Shown here piece after piece: positions 52,535 through 60,941 of a stretch of 64,000 nt of DNA. This DNA is from Thermoguttaceae bacterium. GTDB taxonomy: Bacteria; Planctomycetota; Planctomycetia; Pirellulales; Thermoguttaceae. Numbering within the stretch: position 1 is the stretch's first letter; the number at the start of each line of letters is the position of its first letter. A model generated the notes under the pieces. The model searched no databases. It was not told the origin of the DNA and was given only the letters and a program-made list of their open reading frames with translations. The position numbers and the translations under genes were made by a program. The stretch spans positions 372,001-436,000 of the forward strand of contig JAFQXE010000045.1 of the NCBI GenBank assembly GCA_017407125.1. The letters are read 5' to 3'.

Positions 52535-53590
52535 TTAGCTCCTCAGTCTGGGGTCGGTCGCTTCCTGTACGCCTTCGCCGATAAGGTTGTACGTCAAAAC
52601 GGTTAAGAAGATCGCCAAGCCGGGGAAGAAGCTCAGCCACCAGTACGACAGGTTGCTTCGACCGGCGTTGAGCAGCATGCCCCACGACGGGTTGGGAGCA
52701 GGCGCGCCGAACCCGAGAAAGCTCAAACCGCTTTCAACCAGAATCGCCCCTGCGATATGGAACGTAATGGGCACCAAAACCGGAGCCAGCGAGTTGGGAA
52801 GGATGTGACGGAAAATGATTCGCGTCTGACTGGCTCCCAGCGCTTTGGCGGCGGCGACGTATTCGCTTTGCTTGAGCTTGAGGAACTCAGCGCGGGTCAG
52901 ACGAGCGATTCCCGTCCAGCCTGTTACGCCCAAAATCGCCATGATGTGCCAGATCGTCGGTTTTTCGACAATGGATATCAAAGCCAGAATCAAAATCAAA
53001 GATGGAATGCACATGACAATTTCGATGGCTCGGCTGATAACGATGTCCGTCCAGCCGCCGAAATACCCGGCAATCGCGCCGACTATAATCCCGATAAACG
53101 CGGCAATGCCCGTCGAAACGAACCCGACAAGCAAGGCGATTTTCGTCCCGTGAATCATAACGGTTAAGACGTCGTACCCTTGAGACGTCGTTCCCATTGG
53201 GTGCTGCCAGCATGGGGCGCTGTTCTTTCCGAAATGGTTGCCGGGTCTGCCGGGCCACTCGTTGTCCTGAACGCGTCGGTACGGGTCGTTATAAATCAGC
53301 GGCCAGATCGCCCACGAGTTTGGATCGTTCTTTTTCAAATTTTGCGGATAGACGCCGCCGAACCCGTCGTGCATGAAAATCGGGTTTTCCCAGTTGGCGT
53401 AGAAGTATCCCATCATCGGAAAATAGATTTTGCCTTTGTATTTGCAGATAATCGGCTTCGTTCCCGCCAGCATGGGAGAGAACAGCGCGATAAACGACAA
53501 AATAACGATAAAGCCAAGCGCAAACAAATTGATGCGGTTTTTGGCAAACCGATGCCACGTTTCCTGCCAGTAATTTCGGGATTTTTCCAT
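52535..53590 (-). CDS. OppC/DppC-type ABC transporter permease
   Basis: 351 residues. The N-terminal hydrophilic lead and first helix (INLFALGFIVILSFIALFSP) are followed by a periplasmic insert of about 90 residues. The BPD_transp_1 domain lies at residues about 150-345. It has the EAA-type loop LKLKQSEYVAAAKALGASQT followed by RIIFRHILPNSLAPVLVP, which contacts the ATPase. In the family it forms a heterodimer with an OppB-type permease for peptide uptake. Here no OppB, ATPase or binding protein is adjacent. It is an operon-leading gene followed directly by the DUF4159 protein. The partners must be elsewhere. Confidence 0.9.
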   Translation of the reverse strand: MEKSRNYWQETWHRFAKNRINLFALGFIVILSFIALFSPMLAGTKPIICKYKGKIYFPMMGYFYANWENPIFMHDGFGGVYPQNLKKNDPNSWAIWPLIYNDPYRRVQDNEWPGRPGNHFGKNSAPCWQHPMGTTSQGYDVLTVMIHGTKIALLVGFVSTGIAAFIGIIVGAIAGYFGGWTDIVISRAIEIVMCIPSLILILALISIVEKPTIWHIMAILGVTGWTGIARLTRAEFLKLKQSEYVAAAKALGASQTRIIFRHILPNSLAPVLVPITFHIAGAILVESGLSFLGFGAPAPNPSWGMLLNAGRSNLSYWWLSFFPGLAIFLTVLTYNLIGEGVQEATDPRLRS

Positions 53591-54027
53591 GTATTGTTAA
53601 TCGGGGTTAAGTTCGATAATAATCTAACGGTTATTTTTCAATTATATTATTATAGCATAATTAGAGAATTTTGTAAAGAGGCGATTGAGAAAAGAAAAAA
53701 TCTATGTGCGGTTGAAAGCCAATTATATAATGTTCGAAGGGTGAAATACCGTATTGCGTTAGGAGATAACGCCCCTTGGATGGCGCCTGTCTCGGGCGCC
53801 AACTTGACGGCTAAGGCCGTCAAGGAAAAAAAGCGGATCTTATCCGCGATCCAGAATGGTTTTTGGCAGGGGCGATGTCTTTTAGCGGAGCAAAGAGGCT
53901 GCGGCGGGCGAAACGCCCGCGAACCGGACTCAACCGAGTTTTTCGTTATTAATTAGGCGCCCGAGACAGACGCCATCCATGGAGTTTTTTGGCTTCGTCG
54001 CGTAGTTATGCACACTTCTCGTCGTTT
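53591..54027. other. Repeat-rich intergenic region, 437 bp
   Basis: It contains AT-rich DNA upstream of the permease (its promoter should lie at 53600-53690) and a composite element, element F (53727-53960). No gene was found. Confidence 0.6.
53727..53960 (+). repeat. Composite dispersed element F
   Basis: ttcgaagggtgaaataccgt, then ggatggcgcctgtctcgggcgcc, then cttgacggctaaggccgtcaag, then gcgggcgaaacgcccgc. The first three modules recur in order at 63217-63315. A second copy of ggcgcc..gacagacgccatccatgg lies inverted at its right end. Confidence 0.75.
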
Positions 54028-54660
54028 TTATTTCGAAACCAGCTCTTTGGCTTTTTGTACCGCGGAAGAGGCGTTGAGCGTATAGGCGTCGGCGCCGATT
54101 TCGTCTGCAAATTGCTGGGTAACGGGCGCGCCGCCAACCATGACGATTGTTTTGTCTCGAAGTCCCGCTTCTTTAAGAGCTTCTATAGTCGCTTTCATCT
54201 GCGGCATGGTCGTCGTTAATAGAGCCGACAGACAGACGACGGTTTTGTCGTGCTTTTTGGCTTCTTCGACAAAGCGTTCCGGGGCGACGTCGACGCCGAG
54301 GTCGTTGACTTCAAACCCGCCGCCTTCCATCAAAGACGCGACCAGATTTTTGCCGATGTCGTGCAAGTCGCCCTTGACGGTTCCGATGACAACGTACCCG
54401 ACCGGCTCGCCGCCCGACTGTTTCAGCAGCGGCTGAACGATAGACAGCGCCGCTTTCATCGCGTTGGCGGACATGAGCAGTTCAGGAACGAAGTACTCTT
54501 CCTCCTCAAACAGACGCCCGACTTCGTCCATCGCGGGGATCATATATTTATTGATAATCTCCCCGGGAGCGACGCCCTCGTCGATCGCTTCCTGAACGTA
54601 TTCTTTCGCGTCGTCGTCTTCGCCTTCGACAATAGCTGTGTAAATGTCTTGCAAGTCCAT
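54028..54660 (-). CDS. Corrinoid (B12-binding) methyltransferase protein
   Basis: 210 residues from the ATG at 54660; a longer frame adds 11 unlikely residues. Residues about 1-85 are the helical B12-binding cap (DAKEYVQEAIDEGVAPGEII; EEEYFVPELLMSANAMKAAL). Residues about 90-210 are the Rossmann-like B12 domain with the axial-ligand motif GDLHDIGKNLV and the glycine loop VMVGGAPVTQQFADEIGADA. Such proteins carry a methyl group on cobalt between a substrate-specific methyltransferase (methanol, methylamines, methoxy aromatics) and an acceptor such as tetrahydrofolate. No MtaB, MttB or MtvB-like methyltransferase or reactivase is adjacent, so the methyl donor is unknown. Together with iorA it points to anaerobic metabolism. 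Confidence 0.92.
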   Translation of the reverse strand: MDLQDIYTAIVEGEDDDAKEYVQEAIDEGVAPGEIINKYMIPAMDEVGRLFEEEEYFVPELLMSANAMKAALSIVQPLLKQSGGEPVGYVVIGTVKGDLHDIGKNLVASLMEGGGFEVNDLGVDVAPERFVEEAKKHDKTVVCLSALLTTTMPQMKATIEALKEAGLRDKTIVMVGGAPVTQQFADEIGADAYTLNASSAVQKAKELVSK

Positions 54661-54856
54661 AAATAATATATAAGGAATACAGGTTAGAAACAAGAGTCGA
54701 GAATTGAGCGCCGGGAATTTCGCCGCGGGGGACGAACCAAATCCGCTCTCAAGATCGCTCTGGAATCGCTTACAAGTCGTTCCTCATTATACAATATATA
54801 TTTTATTCGTCAAATCCCCTTCAGACCAAAAAACGAAAATTTTTCTCCTTCTCCTA

Positions 54857-54884
54857 TTGACAGAATCCAATAATTGGATAAATT
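54857..54884 (+). promoter_or_regulatory. Promoter of the atp operon
   Basis: TTGACA (54857-54862), 16 bp, TAAATT (54879-54884), 23 bp before the first gene. Confidence 0.7.
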
Positions 54885-54906
54885 AATATTTATTAGAGGA
54901 TAAGTT

Positions 54907-55173
54907 ATGAATTCAAAACAGGAAAAGAACGAAGACGAAACAATCAGCTCCGCGTTGGCAACGGGGTTGTACTGGTCGCACAACATCATTTCCGCGACGC
55001 TGGAATTCGTTATTTTTCTGGTGATTGGGTACTTCCTGGACAAATACTTTTCCACAAGCCCCTGGCTTTTGCTCGTTTTCGGCGCAATCGGCATGTTTGC
55101 CATGTTTCATCGAATCCTGCAAATCGCCAAAGAAGCGGGGGAAGAGCATGAGTCCGGGAAAAAAGATGAATAA
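54907..55173 (+). CDS. atpZ: AtpZ-type ATP synthase accessory protein
   Basis: 88 residues. It has two membrane helices (LEFVIFLVIGYFLDKYFSTS; WLLLVFGAIGMFAMFHRIL) joined by a short turn, the layout of the AtpZ/AtpI accessory family at the start of many atp operons. These proteins are thought to help c-ring assembly or to form an ion channel that protects the enzyme. The first gene of the operon, it lies 23 bp after the promoter and 9 bp before the next gene. Confidence 0.85.
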   Translation: MNSKQEKNEDETISSALATGLYWSHNIISATLEFVIFLVIGYFLDKYFSTSPWLLLVFGAIGMFAMFHRILQIAKEAGEEHESGKKDE

Positions 55174-55182
55174 ACGCTCTTG

Positions 55183-55587
55183 ATGGGAAAATCCATAACC
55201 GTATTTGCCGTTGTCGTTGCTGTATTTTGGGCGATAGTATTATGCGCTGTCGATCAGATGCACTTCAGCCGTCCCTTTTTAATGGGGTCGCTGACCATCG
55301 TTGCGACGTCGTTTGCGGCTTTGCTTTTGGGGCTGCGCGCAGTCGGTCTGGAACCCATAAAAGCCTACCCCTGGATCATGGGCGGACTGGCTGTCGAGCT
55401 GTTTATTCCACTTATTTTGGTAATTTACGCAAAATTTTTTCCAAACCTACTGGAAAATTCTGGAGATTTGGTTATAATAATGAAATACTTCCTCGCGTTT
55501 TTCCCTGTTTGTCTCATTTTGGAAAAGACCCTGGTTCTGCGCGAGTTAAAATCAAATAACACAACGGATACAAAAAATGAGCGCTGA
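55183..55587 (+). CDS. atpI: AtpI-like ATP synthase accessory membrane protein
   Basis: 134 residues from the ATG at 55183. Four hydrophobic segments are visible (ITVFAVVVAVFWAIVLCA; FLMGSLTIVATSFAALLLGL; WIMGGLAVELFIPLILVIYA; YFLAFFPVCLILEKTLVL), matching the four-helix AtpI topology. The sequence itself is weakly conserved, so the name rests on position and topology. Its stop overlaps the start of atpB by 11 bp, implying translational coupling. Its role is probably in assembly of the Fo ring. Confidence 0.72.
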   Translation: MGKSITVFAVVVAVFWAIVLCAVDQMHFSRPFLMGSLTIVATSFAALLLGLRAVGLEPIKAYPWIMGGLAVELFIPLILVIYAKFFPNLLENSGDLVIIMKYFLAFFPVCLILEKTLVLRELKSNNTTDTKNER

Positions 55588-56422
55588 ATATAACGCAACA
55601 GAACACGTTCAAGACTCAAATGTATTGGAACTCCCGTTCGGTACTGAAATCCACTTGCCATCCTTTGACATCCCGGTTCCGGATTGCCTGCAGTCCGTAT
55701 TGGGAACAAGCATTCACTTTGGAACCAAGTACATGTGGCTCGAAGTAGTCGCATTTCTTCTTTGCTGTTTGATCTTTATTCCTCTGGCGCGTAAAATTCG
55801 CACTGGAGAACCTGTCAAAGGACGTTTCGCCAATCTTATGGAAGCCATGGTTGTGTTCGTCCGTGACAACATCGCCCTTCCCAACATTGGCAAAGAACAC
55901 ACAAAAGAGTATTTGCCATTTCTTTTGACGACGTTTTTCTTTATTCTGTTCTGCAACCTGCTGGGTCTTGTCCCGTGGCTGGGCAGCGCGACCGGCGCGT
56001 GGGCTACCACCATCATTCTGGCGATTTCCACGTTTATTGTCGTCAACTTCGCCGGTATGAAACAGAAAGGCATTATCAAGTACTGGGTCGGTCTTTGCCC
56101 GCACATGGACATTCACTGGACTTTGAAAATCGTCCTCGTCCCGATGCTTTGGCTGCTTGAATTCATCAGCTTGCTGATTAAACACTTCGTATTGAGCGTT
56201 CGTCTTTTGGCGAACATGTTCGCCGGGCACCTTGTTCTGGCGGTTATATTAGGATTTATTTTCATGACGGCTGGAAGCGCGATTTGGTATGGCGTCATGC
56301 CCGCCAGCGTTTTAGGCTGCGTCTGCCTTAACCTGCTTGAACTTTTCGTCGCGTTTTTGCAGGCGTACATTTTCACGTTCCTTTCCGCCCTGTTTATCGG
56401 CTCGGCGATGAAGGGACACTAA
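55577..56422 (+). CDS. atpB: F1Fo ATP synthase subunit a
   Basis: 281 residues with about six membrane helices. The essential arginine lies in the helix LSVRLLANMFAGHLVLAVIL (residues about 208-227). The conserved LLGLVPWLGSATG region and the C-terminal LQAYIFTFLSALFIGSAM are typical. Subunit a holds the ion half-channels next to the c-ring in the membrane. The ATG overlaps the stop of atpI. A 200-bp gap separates it from atpE. Confidence 0.95.
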   Translation: MSAEYNATEHVQDSNVLELPFGTEIHLPSFDIPVPDCLQSVLGTSIHFGTKYMWLEVVAFLLCCLIFIPLARKIRTGEPVKGRFANLMEAMVVFVRDNIALPNIGKEHTKEYLPFLLTTFFFILFCNLLGLVPWLGSATGAWATTIILAISTFIVVNFAGMKQKGIIKYWVGLCPHMDIHWTLKIVLVPMLWLLEFISLLIKHFVLSVRLLANMFAGHLVLAVILGFIFMTAGSAIWYGVMPASVLGCVCLNLLELFVAFLQAYIFTFLSALFIGSAMKGH

Positions 56423-56622
56423 ATTTAGAGTAGTATCGATTTTAAGAGCGCCGCATGAGCCGCCGATAGATTCGGCTCCCGCAGAGAAAACTCGCCCCTT
56501 GCTCATCTAACAGCCGTCGCCACGAATCGAATTTATAATTTACATTATCCGTTAGTTGGAATATTTACTCGGCAGTCGTCGAATTCAATATTCTGACTTA
56601 AAAGAACACAGGAGATTTTATC

Positions 56623-56991
56623 GTGTCCAATTTTGCAAAACTTTTTGCTCTGTTACTGGTTGTTTTCGCCATTTGCGCTCCGGCGTTTGCTCAGGAAGAA
56701 GCCGCTCCGGCTGCTGATCAGCCCGCCGCTGTTGCTACGGAAGAAGCCGCTGCTCCCGCTCCGGCTGCCAACAATGGCTTCAAGATTTTTGGCTGCGCTC
56801 TTGGCGCTGGCATCATTATCCTCGGCGCTGGCTGGGGCATTGGAACGATTGGTTCCAAGGCTGTCGAAGGCACCTCCCGTCAGCCGGAAGCTGGTGGAGC
56901 CATCATGACTCAGATGATTATTTCCGCCGCTCTTATCGAAGGCGTTACGTTCTTCGCTTTGATCGTTTGCTTCCTCGGCCTTTCCGCCTAA
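56623..56991 (+). CDS. atpE: F1Fo ATP synthase subunit c with signal-peptide-like extension
   Basis: 122 residues from a GTG with an ACAGGAG ribosome site. The mature c subunit normally has about 75-85 residues; here the first 22 are a signal-peptide-like segment (AKLFALLLVVFAICAPAFAQ) followed by an Ala/Pro/Glu-rich linker. The two ring helices start near residue 52 (GFKIFGCALGAGIIILGAGW, then GIGTIGSKAVEGTSRQPEAG; ISAALIEGVTFFALIVCFLG). The ion-binding Glu is in ALIEGVTFF. The Gln and Ser that mark sodium-binding rings are replaced by Ile and Gly, which fits proton coupling. The extension is probably cut off or serves membrane insertion. Confidence 0.92.
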   Translation: MSNFAKLFALLLVVFAICAPAFAQEEAAPAADQPAAVATEEAAAPAPAANNGFKIFGCALGAGIIILGAGWGIGTIGSKAVEGTSRQPEAGGAIMTQMIISAALIEGVTFFALIVCFLGLSA

Positions 56992-57096
56992 GATAAAACA
57001 AAAGGTTGGCGGTTAGAGTCCTTGAATTCTAGCCGCCTGCCGTTCGACAAACACAATTACGGTATTTCATTAACCCTGCCCCTATTCGGTGTAATT

Positions 57097-57684
57097 ATGA
57101 AGTTTCGAACCATATTGAGCTTGGCTGTCGCTTCCGGTTCAGTTTTACTGACCGACGCTGTTTGTTTGGCGGAAGAAGGCGGATCAGTCAACCCCCTGGC
57201 TCTTTCGAAAGACATTGCTTTCTGGACTGCTGTCGTTTTCATCATCACGCTTTTGGTTTTAGGCAAGTTCGCCTGGAAGCCGATTGTTGAAGGATTGGAC
57301 AAACGCGAACAAGGCATTGCGGATCAGATCGCTCAAGCGGAACAGTTGAACCAGGACGCTCAGAAAACTCTGGCTGATTACAAAGCTCAGCTTGCAGACG
57401 CCAAAACCGAAGTTGCCGCTATGCTTGACAGCGCAAGGCAATCTGCTCAAAAGTATGAGCAGGACGCTAAAAACGAAGCCGATGCAAAAGCTGTGGCTAT
57501 AACTCAAAAGGCGCAAGCGGAAATCGAACTGGCTAAAAAAGAGGCTATGCAGGAACTGGCAAACAAAGCTACCGAATTAGCTTTCGATCTGGCTGGCAAA
57601 ATCTGTCAGAAGAATTTGGACAAAACAGCTCACGCTGATTTAATCAACGAAGCAGTAGAGAATTTTTCAAAACAAGCGCTCTAA
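57097..57684 (+). CDS. atpF: F1Fo ATP synthase subunit b
   Basis: 195 residues from the ATG at 57097; a frame 25 codons longer starts at a TTG in unrelated sequence. A first hydrophobic segment (ILSLAVASGSVLLTDAVCLA) looks like a signal peptide, and the true membrane helix follows (DIAFWTAVVFIITLLVLGKF). Residues about 60-195 are one long charged helix (QGIADQIAQAEQLNQDAQKT; DAKAVAITQKAQAEIELAKK), the peripheral stalk that links Fo to subunit delta. The Ala/Glu/Lys-rich heptad pattern is clear. It lies between atpE and atpH. Confidence 0.93.
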   Translation: MKFRTILSLAVASGSVLLTDAVCLAEEGGSVNPLALSKDIAFWTAVVFIITLLVLGKFAWKPIVEGLDKREQGIADQIAQAEQLNQDAQKTLADYKAQLADAKTEVAAMLDSARQSAQKYEQDAKNEADAKAVAITQKAQAEIELAKKEAMQELANKATELAFDLAGKICQKNLDKTAHADLINEAVENFSKQAL

Positions 57685-57699
57685 CGGGAGAAATCAACC

Positions 57700-58299
57700 A
57701 TGTTAGATACTCAAGCCATTGACGCCCGATACGCTGCGGAAACCAATCCGGACGTATCCGCTGATCAAATCGGACAGGTCTACGCGCAGTCGTTTATCGG
57801 CGCGTTGGACAACAATCCCGAATTGGTCGGTCAGGCGGTCGAGGAGTTCGATTCCTTCCTGACGGCGTATTTTGACGCCAATCCCAAATTCGAGGAAATC
57901 CTGTCCAGCAGACTGATTTCCACCGAAGACAAAATCGACATTATCAATCGCACTGTAACAGGCGGTTCCCCGATGTTTCTCAACTTCCTCAAGGTTGTTG
58001 CCAAACACGAACGCATGGATTGCCTGCGCGCCATGTACCGTCAAATGTACCTGCAGTACGAAAAGATGATTCAGCGTCTTCCGATTACGATTACAACGGC
58101 GGTTGAGATTTCAGACCAGGAAGCGGAAAAGATTGGTCAGTCGCTCATCGCGCAGATTGGCGGAAACCCGATTATTCAGCGCAAGGTAGACCCGTCTTTA
58201 ATTGGCGGCGTTGTCGTTCGCGTCGGCGATACGGTTTACGATGGTTCCGTCGCCACGCAGCTGAAGAAACTGCGGGAACGAATCACAGGTAAATTTTAG
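57700..58299 (+). CDS. atpH: F1Fo ATP synthase subunit delta
   Basis: 199 residues, normal length. The N-terminal helical domain (YAQSFIGALDNNPELVGQAV; EEFDSFLTAYFDANPKFEEI) sits on top of the alpha subunits. The C-terminal domain shows the family signature (NPIIQRKVDPSLIGGVVVRV then GDTVYDGSVATQLKKLRERI). It joins the peripheral stalk to F1. It starts 15 bp after atpF with a GGGAGAAA ribosome site. Confidence 0.95.
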   Translation: MLDTQAIDARYAAETNPDVSADQIGQVYAQSFIGALDNNPELVGQAVEEFDSFLTAYFDANPKFEEILSSRLISTEDKIDIINRTVTGGSPMFLNFLKVVAKHERMDCLRAMYRQMYLQYEKMIQRLPITITTAVEISDQEAEKIGQSLIAQIGGNPIIQRKVDPSLIGGVVVRVGDTVYDGSVATQLKKLRERITGKF

Positions 58300-58367
58300 G
58301 CGGATTGAACGCATTCAGTCTGTTTATTATAACGTTTAATTTTACTTAGACATTTTTTGGAGCTGAT

Positions 58368-59873
58368 ATGAAATTTAAAGCGGACGAAATCGCTTCAGTA
58401 ATTCAGCAGGAAATCAAGCAATTTGAAAGCCGAATCGACGTTCGCCAAGTCGGTCGGGTGCTGGAAGTAGGCGATGGTATTGCTCAGGTCTACGGCTTGT
58501 CCGACGTAATGGCGGGCGAAATGCTGGAGTTTGACTGCGGCGTAACCGGATTGGCGTTTAACCTGGAAGAAAACAGCGTCGGCGTTATTATTCTGGGCGA
58601 CTACCTGAAAATCAACGAAGGCGACGAAGTCCGCACGACGGGACGTCTGCTTTCCGTTCCGGTTGGCGATGCAATTTTAGGGCGCGTTATTGACCCGTTG
58701 GGAAATCCTCTGGACGGTAAAGGTCCAATCGCAACGACGGAACGACGGCCGGTTGAAACAACCGCGCCGGGCATTGCAGACCGTCAGCCGGTTAAGGAAC
58801 CTCTTCAGACCGGCATCAAGGCGATTGACGCCATGACCCCGATCGGACGCGGTCAGCGTGAATTGATCATTGGCGACCGTAAAACCGGTAAAACCGCCAT
58901 CTGCATTGATACGATTATCAATCAGAAAACGACGGGCGTCAAATGCTTCTACGTTGCCATCGGTCAGAAAGACTCAACAGTCGCCAACCTTATTGACACG
59001 CTTACTCGTGAAGGCGCGATGGAATACACGACGGTCGTCGTTGCCGGCGCGTCGTCTCCGGCTCCTTTGCAGTACATTGCTCCGTACGCCGGCTGCGCCA
59101 TGGCAGAGTACTTCATGTACAAGGGCGAACACACCTTGTGCGTTTACGACGACTTGAGCAAACAGGCGGTTGCGTATCGTCAGCTGTCTTTGCTTATGCG
59201 CCGTCCGCCAGGACGAGAAGCTTATCCGGGCGACGTCTTCTACTGTCACAGCCGTTTGCTGGAACGATCCGCTAAACTGTCCAACGACCTCGGCGGCGGT
59301 TCTTTGACGGCTCTGCCGATCATCGAAACTCTGGAAGGCGAAGTTTCCGCGTACATTCCGACCAACGTCATTTCCATTACCGACGGTCAGATTTACCTTC
59401 AGCCGGACTTGTTCTTCCGCGGTCAGCGCCCCGCTATGAACCCCGGTATTTCGGTTTCTCGAGTCGGCGGCAACGCGCAGGTTCCCTGTATGAAAAAGGT
59501 AGCCGGCGGTATGCGTTTGGACTTGGCGGCGTTCGCTGAACTGGAAGCGTTCGCCCAGTTGGGAACCGACCTTGACCCAGCGACTCAGCAGCGTCTGGAC
59601 AGAGGTTATCGAATTAACGAACTGCTCAAGCAGGGGCTTTGCCGCCCGATGCATGTAACAGATCAGGTTATCAGTATTTACGCTGTTACCCGAGGTTACG
59701 TCGACAAACTGCCAGTGAGCAAGGTTCACGACTTTGAAGAAAAACTGCTCGCGTTCGTCCACACGTATCATCAGGATTTCTGGGACGGCTTAACCGCCAA
59801 CAAGAAGATGGATTCCGAAACGGAAACCGCTCTTCAGGCGATTATCGACGCGTTCGTCAAGCAGTACGAATAA
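58368..59873 (+). CDS. atpA: F1Fo ATP synthase subunit alpha
   Basis: 501 residues, normal length. Nucleotide-binding motifs: Walker A GDRKTGKTAICID (near residue 169), the region EYFMYKGEHTLCVYDDLSKQ (Walker B), and the arginine-finger loop NPGISVSRVGGNAQ. The beta-barrel N-terminal domain begins near residue 24. It forms the non-catalytic nucleotide sites in the F1 head. The ribosome site TTTGGAG precedes the ATG, and the gene follows atpH by 68 bp. Confidence 0.98.
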   Translation: MKFKADEIASVIQQEIKQFESRIDVRQVGRVLEVGDGIAQVYGLSDVMAGEMLEFDCGVTGLAFNLEENSVGVIILGDYLKINEGDEVRTTGRLLSVPVGDAILGRVIDPLGNPLDGKGPIATTERRPVETTAPGIADRQPVKEPLQTGIKAIDAMTPIGRGQRELIIGDRKTGKTAICIDTIINQKTTGVKCFYVAIGQKDSTVANLIDTLTREGAMEYTTVVVAGASSPAPLQYIAPYAGCAMAEYFMYKGEHTLCVYDDLSKQAVAYRQLSLLMRRPPGREAYPGDVFYCHSRLLERSAKLSNDLGGGSLTALPIIETLEGEVSAYIPTNVISITDGQIYLQPDLFFRGQRPAMNPGISVSRVGGNAQVPCMKKVAGGMRLDLAAFAELEAFAQLGTDLDPATQQRLDRGYRINELLKQGLCRPMHVTDQVISIYAVTRGYVDKLPVSKVHDFEEKLLAFVHTYHQDFWDGLTANKKMDSETETALQAIIDAFVKQYE

Positions 59874-59965
59874 AGAGTTTGTTTGGCTGTCAGTTTTGGG
59901 ATAAACAAAAAACGTCACACAGCTGACAGCGTCCGACAGGCAATTTAACTATTACGTAATTTAAT

Positions 59966-60838
59966 ATGGCAAAAGCAAGAGCATTAGACAGACGGCGCAA
60001 GTCCATTCAGAGTACGCGCAAGATTACCCATACGATGGAGTTAATCTCGACGGCGACGTACCGCAAAGCCATGGACCGCGCAGTCTCCGCGACGGCGTAT
60101 ACAAATCGACTCACCGCCATGGTTGGTCAGCTGGCTCGTGCTGGTTTGGAAGTTCAGCATCCGCTGCTGCAAAAGCACGAGAATACTGAAAACGTCGTTA
60201 TTTTAACGTTGACTTCCAACCGCGGCATGTGCGGCGGATTCAACGGAGCTGTTTTGCGTTTAGCCGCCGCTCGATACAAGGAACTGACTCAAGCTGGTCT
60301 CAATATCACGGTAGACTGCTCTGGCAAGCGGGGCGTTTCCGGCTTCAAATTCCGTCAAATTCCCGTTTCGGAATCGTATTTGAAATTTGAAGACAAGCCC
60401 GCTTATATAGAAGTCGAAAAGATTGCTGACAAGTATTTGGACTTGTATCAGGCAGGCAAGCTGGACCGTCTGGACGTTGTTTACACAAAGTTTGTAACAG
60501 TCTCCAAACAGACGGCTGTTGTAGAAACGCTTCTTCCGCTGACGGAACTTGCCAGCGGCGAAACGGAAACGTCCACGGCTCACGACTACGAATTTTTGCC
60601 CTCGGCAAAAAGCATTTTGGAAGAAGTCGTTCCCGCGTCGTTCAAGATGAAGCTGTTCAAGTGCTTCCTGGATTCCGCAGTCAGCGAGCAGATAGCGCGA
60701 ATGGTCGCCATGAAGTCCGCAACGGAAAACGCAGACCAGATGGTCAAAACGCTGTCACAGGCGTACAACCGCGCGCGACAGGGTCAGATTACCGGCGAGC
60801 TTACCGAACTGATCGGCGGCGTCGAAGCGCTCAAATAG
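59966..60838 (+). CDS. atpG: F1Fo ATP synthase subunit gamma
   Basis: 290 residues, normal length. It begins with the conserved AKARALDRRRKSIQSTRKIT and THTMELISTA, followed by TLTSNRGMCGGFN. It ends with the C-terminal helix MVAMKSATENADQMVKTLSQ then AYNRARQGQITGELTELIGG. This is the rotating central stalk. The 92-bp gap after atpA contains an imperfect ctgtcag/ctgacag hairpin. Confidence 0.97.
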   Translation: MAKARALDRRRKSIQSTRKITHTMELISTATYRKAMDRAVSATAYTNRLTAMVGQLARAGLEVQHPLLQKHENTENVVILTLTSNRGMCGGFNGAVLRLAAARYKELTQAGLNITVDCSGKRGVSGFKFRQIPVSESYLKFEDKPAYIEVEKIADKYLDLYQAGKLDRLDVVYTKFVTVSKQTAVVETLLPLTELASGETETSTAHDYEFLPSAKSILEEVVPASFKMKLFKCFLDSAVSEQIARMVAMKSATENADQMVKTLSQAYNRARQGQITGELTELIGGVEALK

Positions 60839-60941
60839 AAAAAACATACCGGGCTGAGCGGTGAAATCCAAAGTGTTACACATCAGATTTCACGCTGGCA
60901 TAACATAAAATTTCACACTGTTTTACACCAATTACCTTAAT

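Noticed and set aside
53180..53956. 258-residue protein on the plus strand
   Set aside because: The first half is antisense to the OppC-type permease, and the second half reads through dispersed repeat element F.
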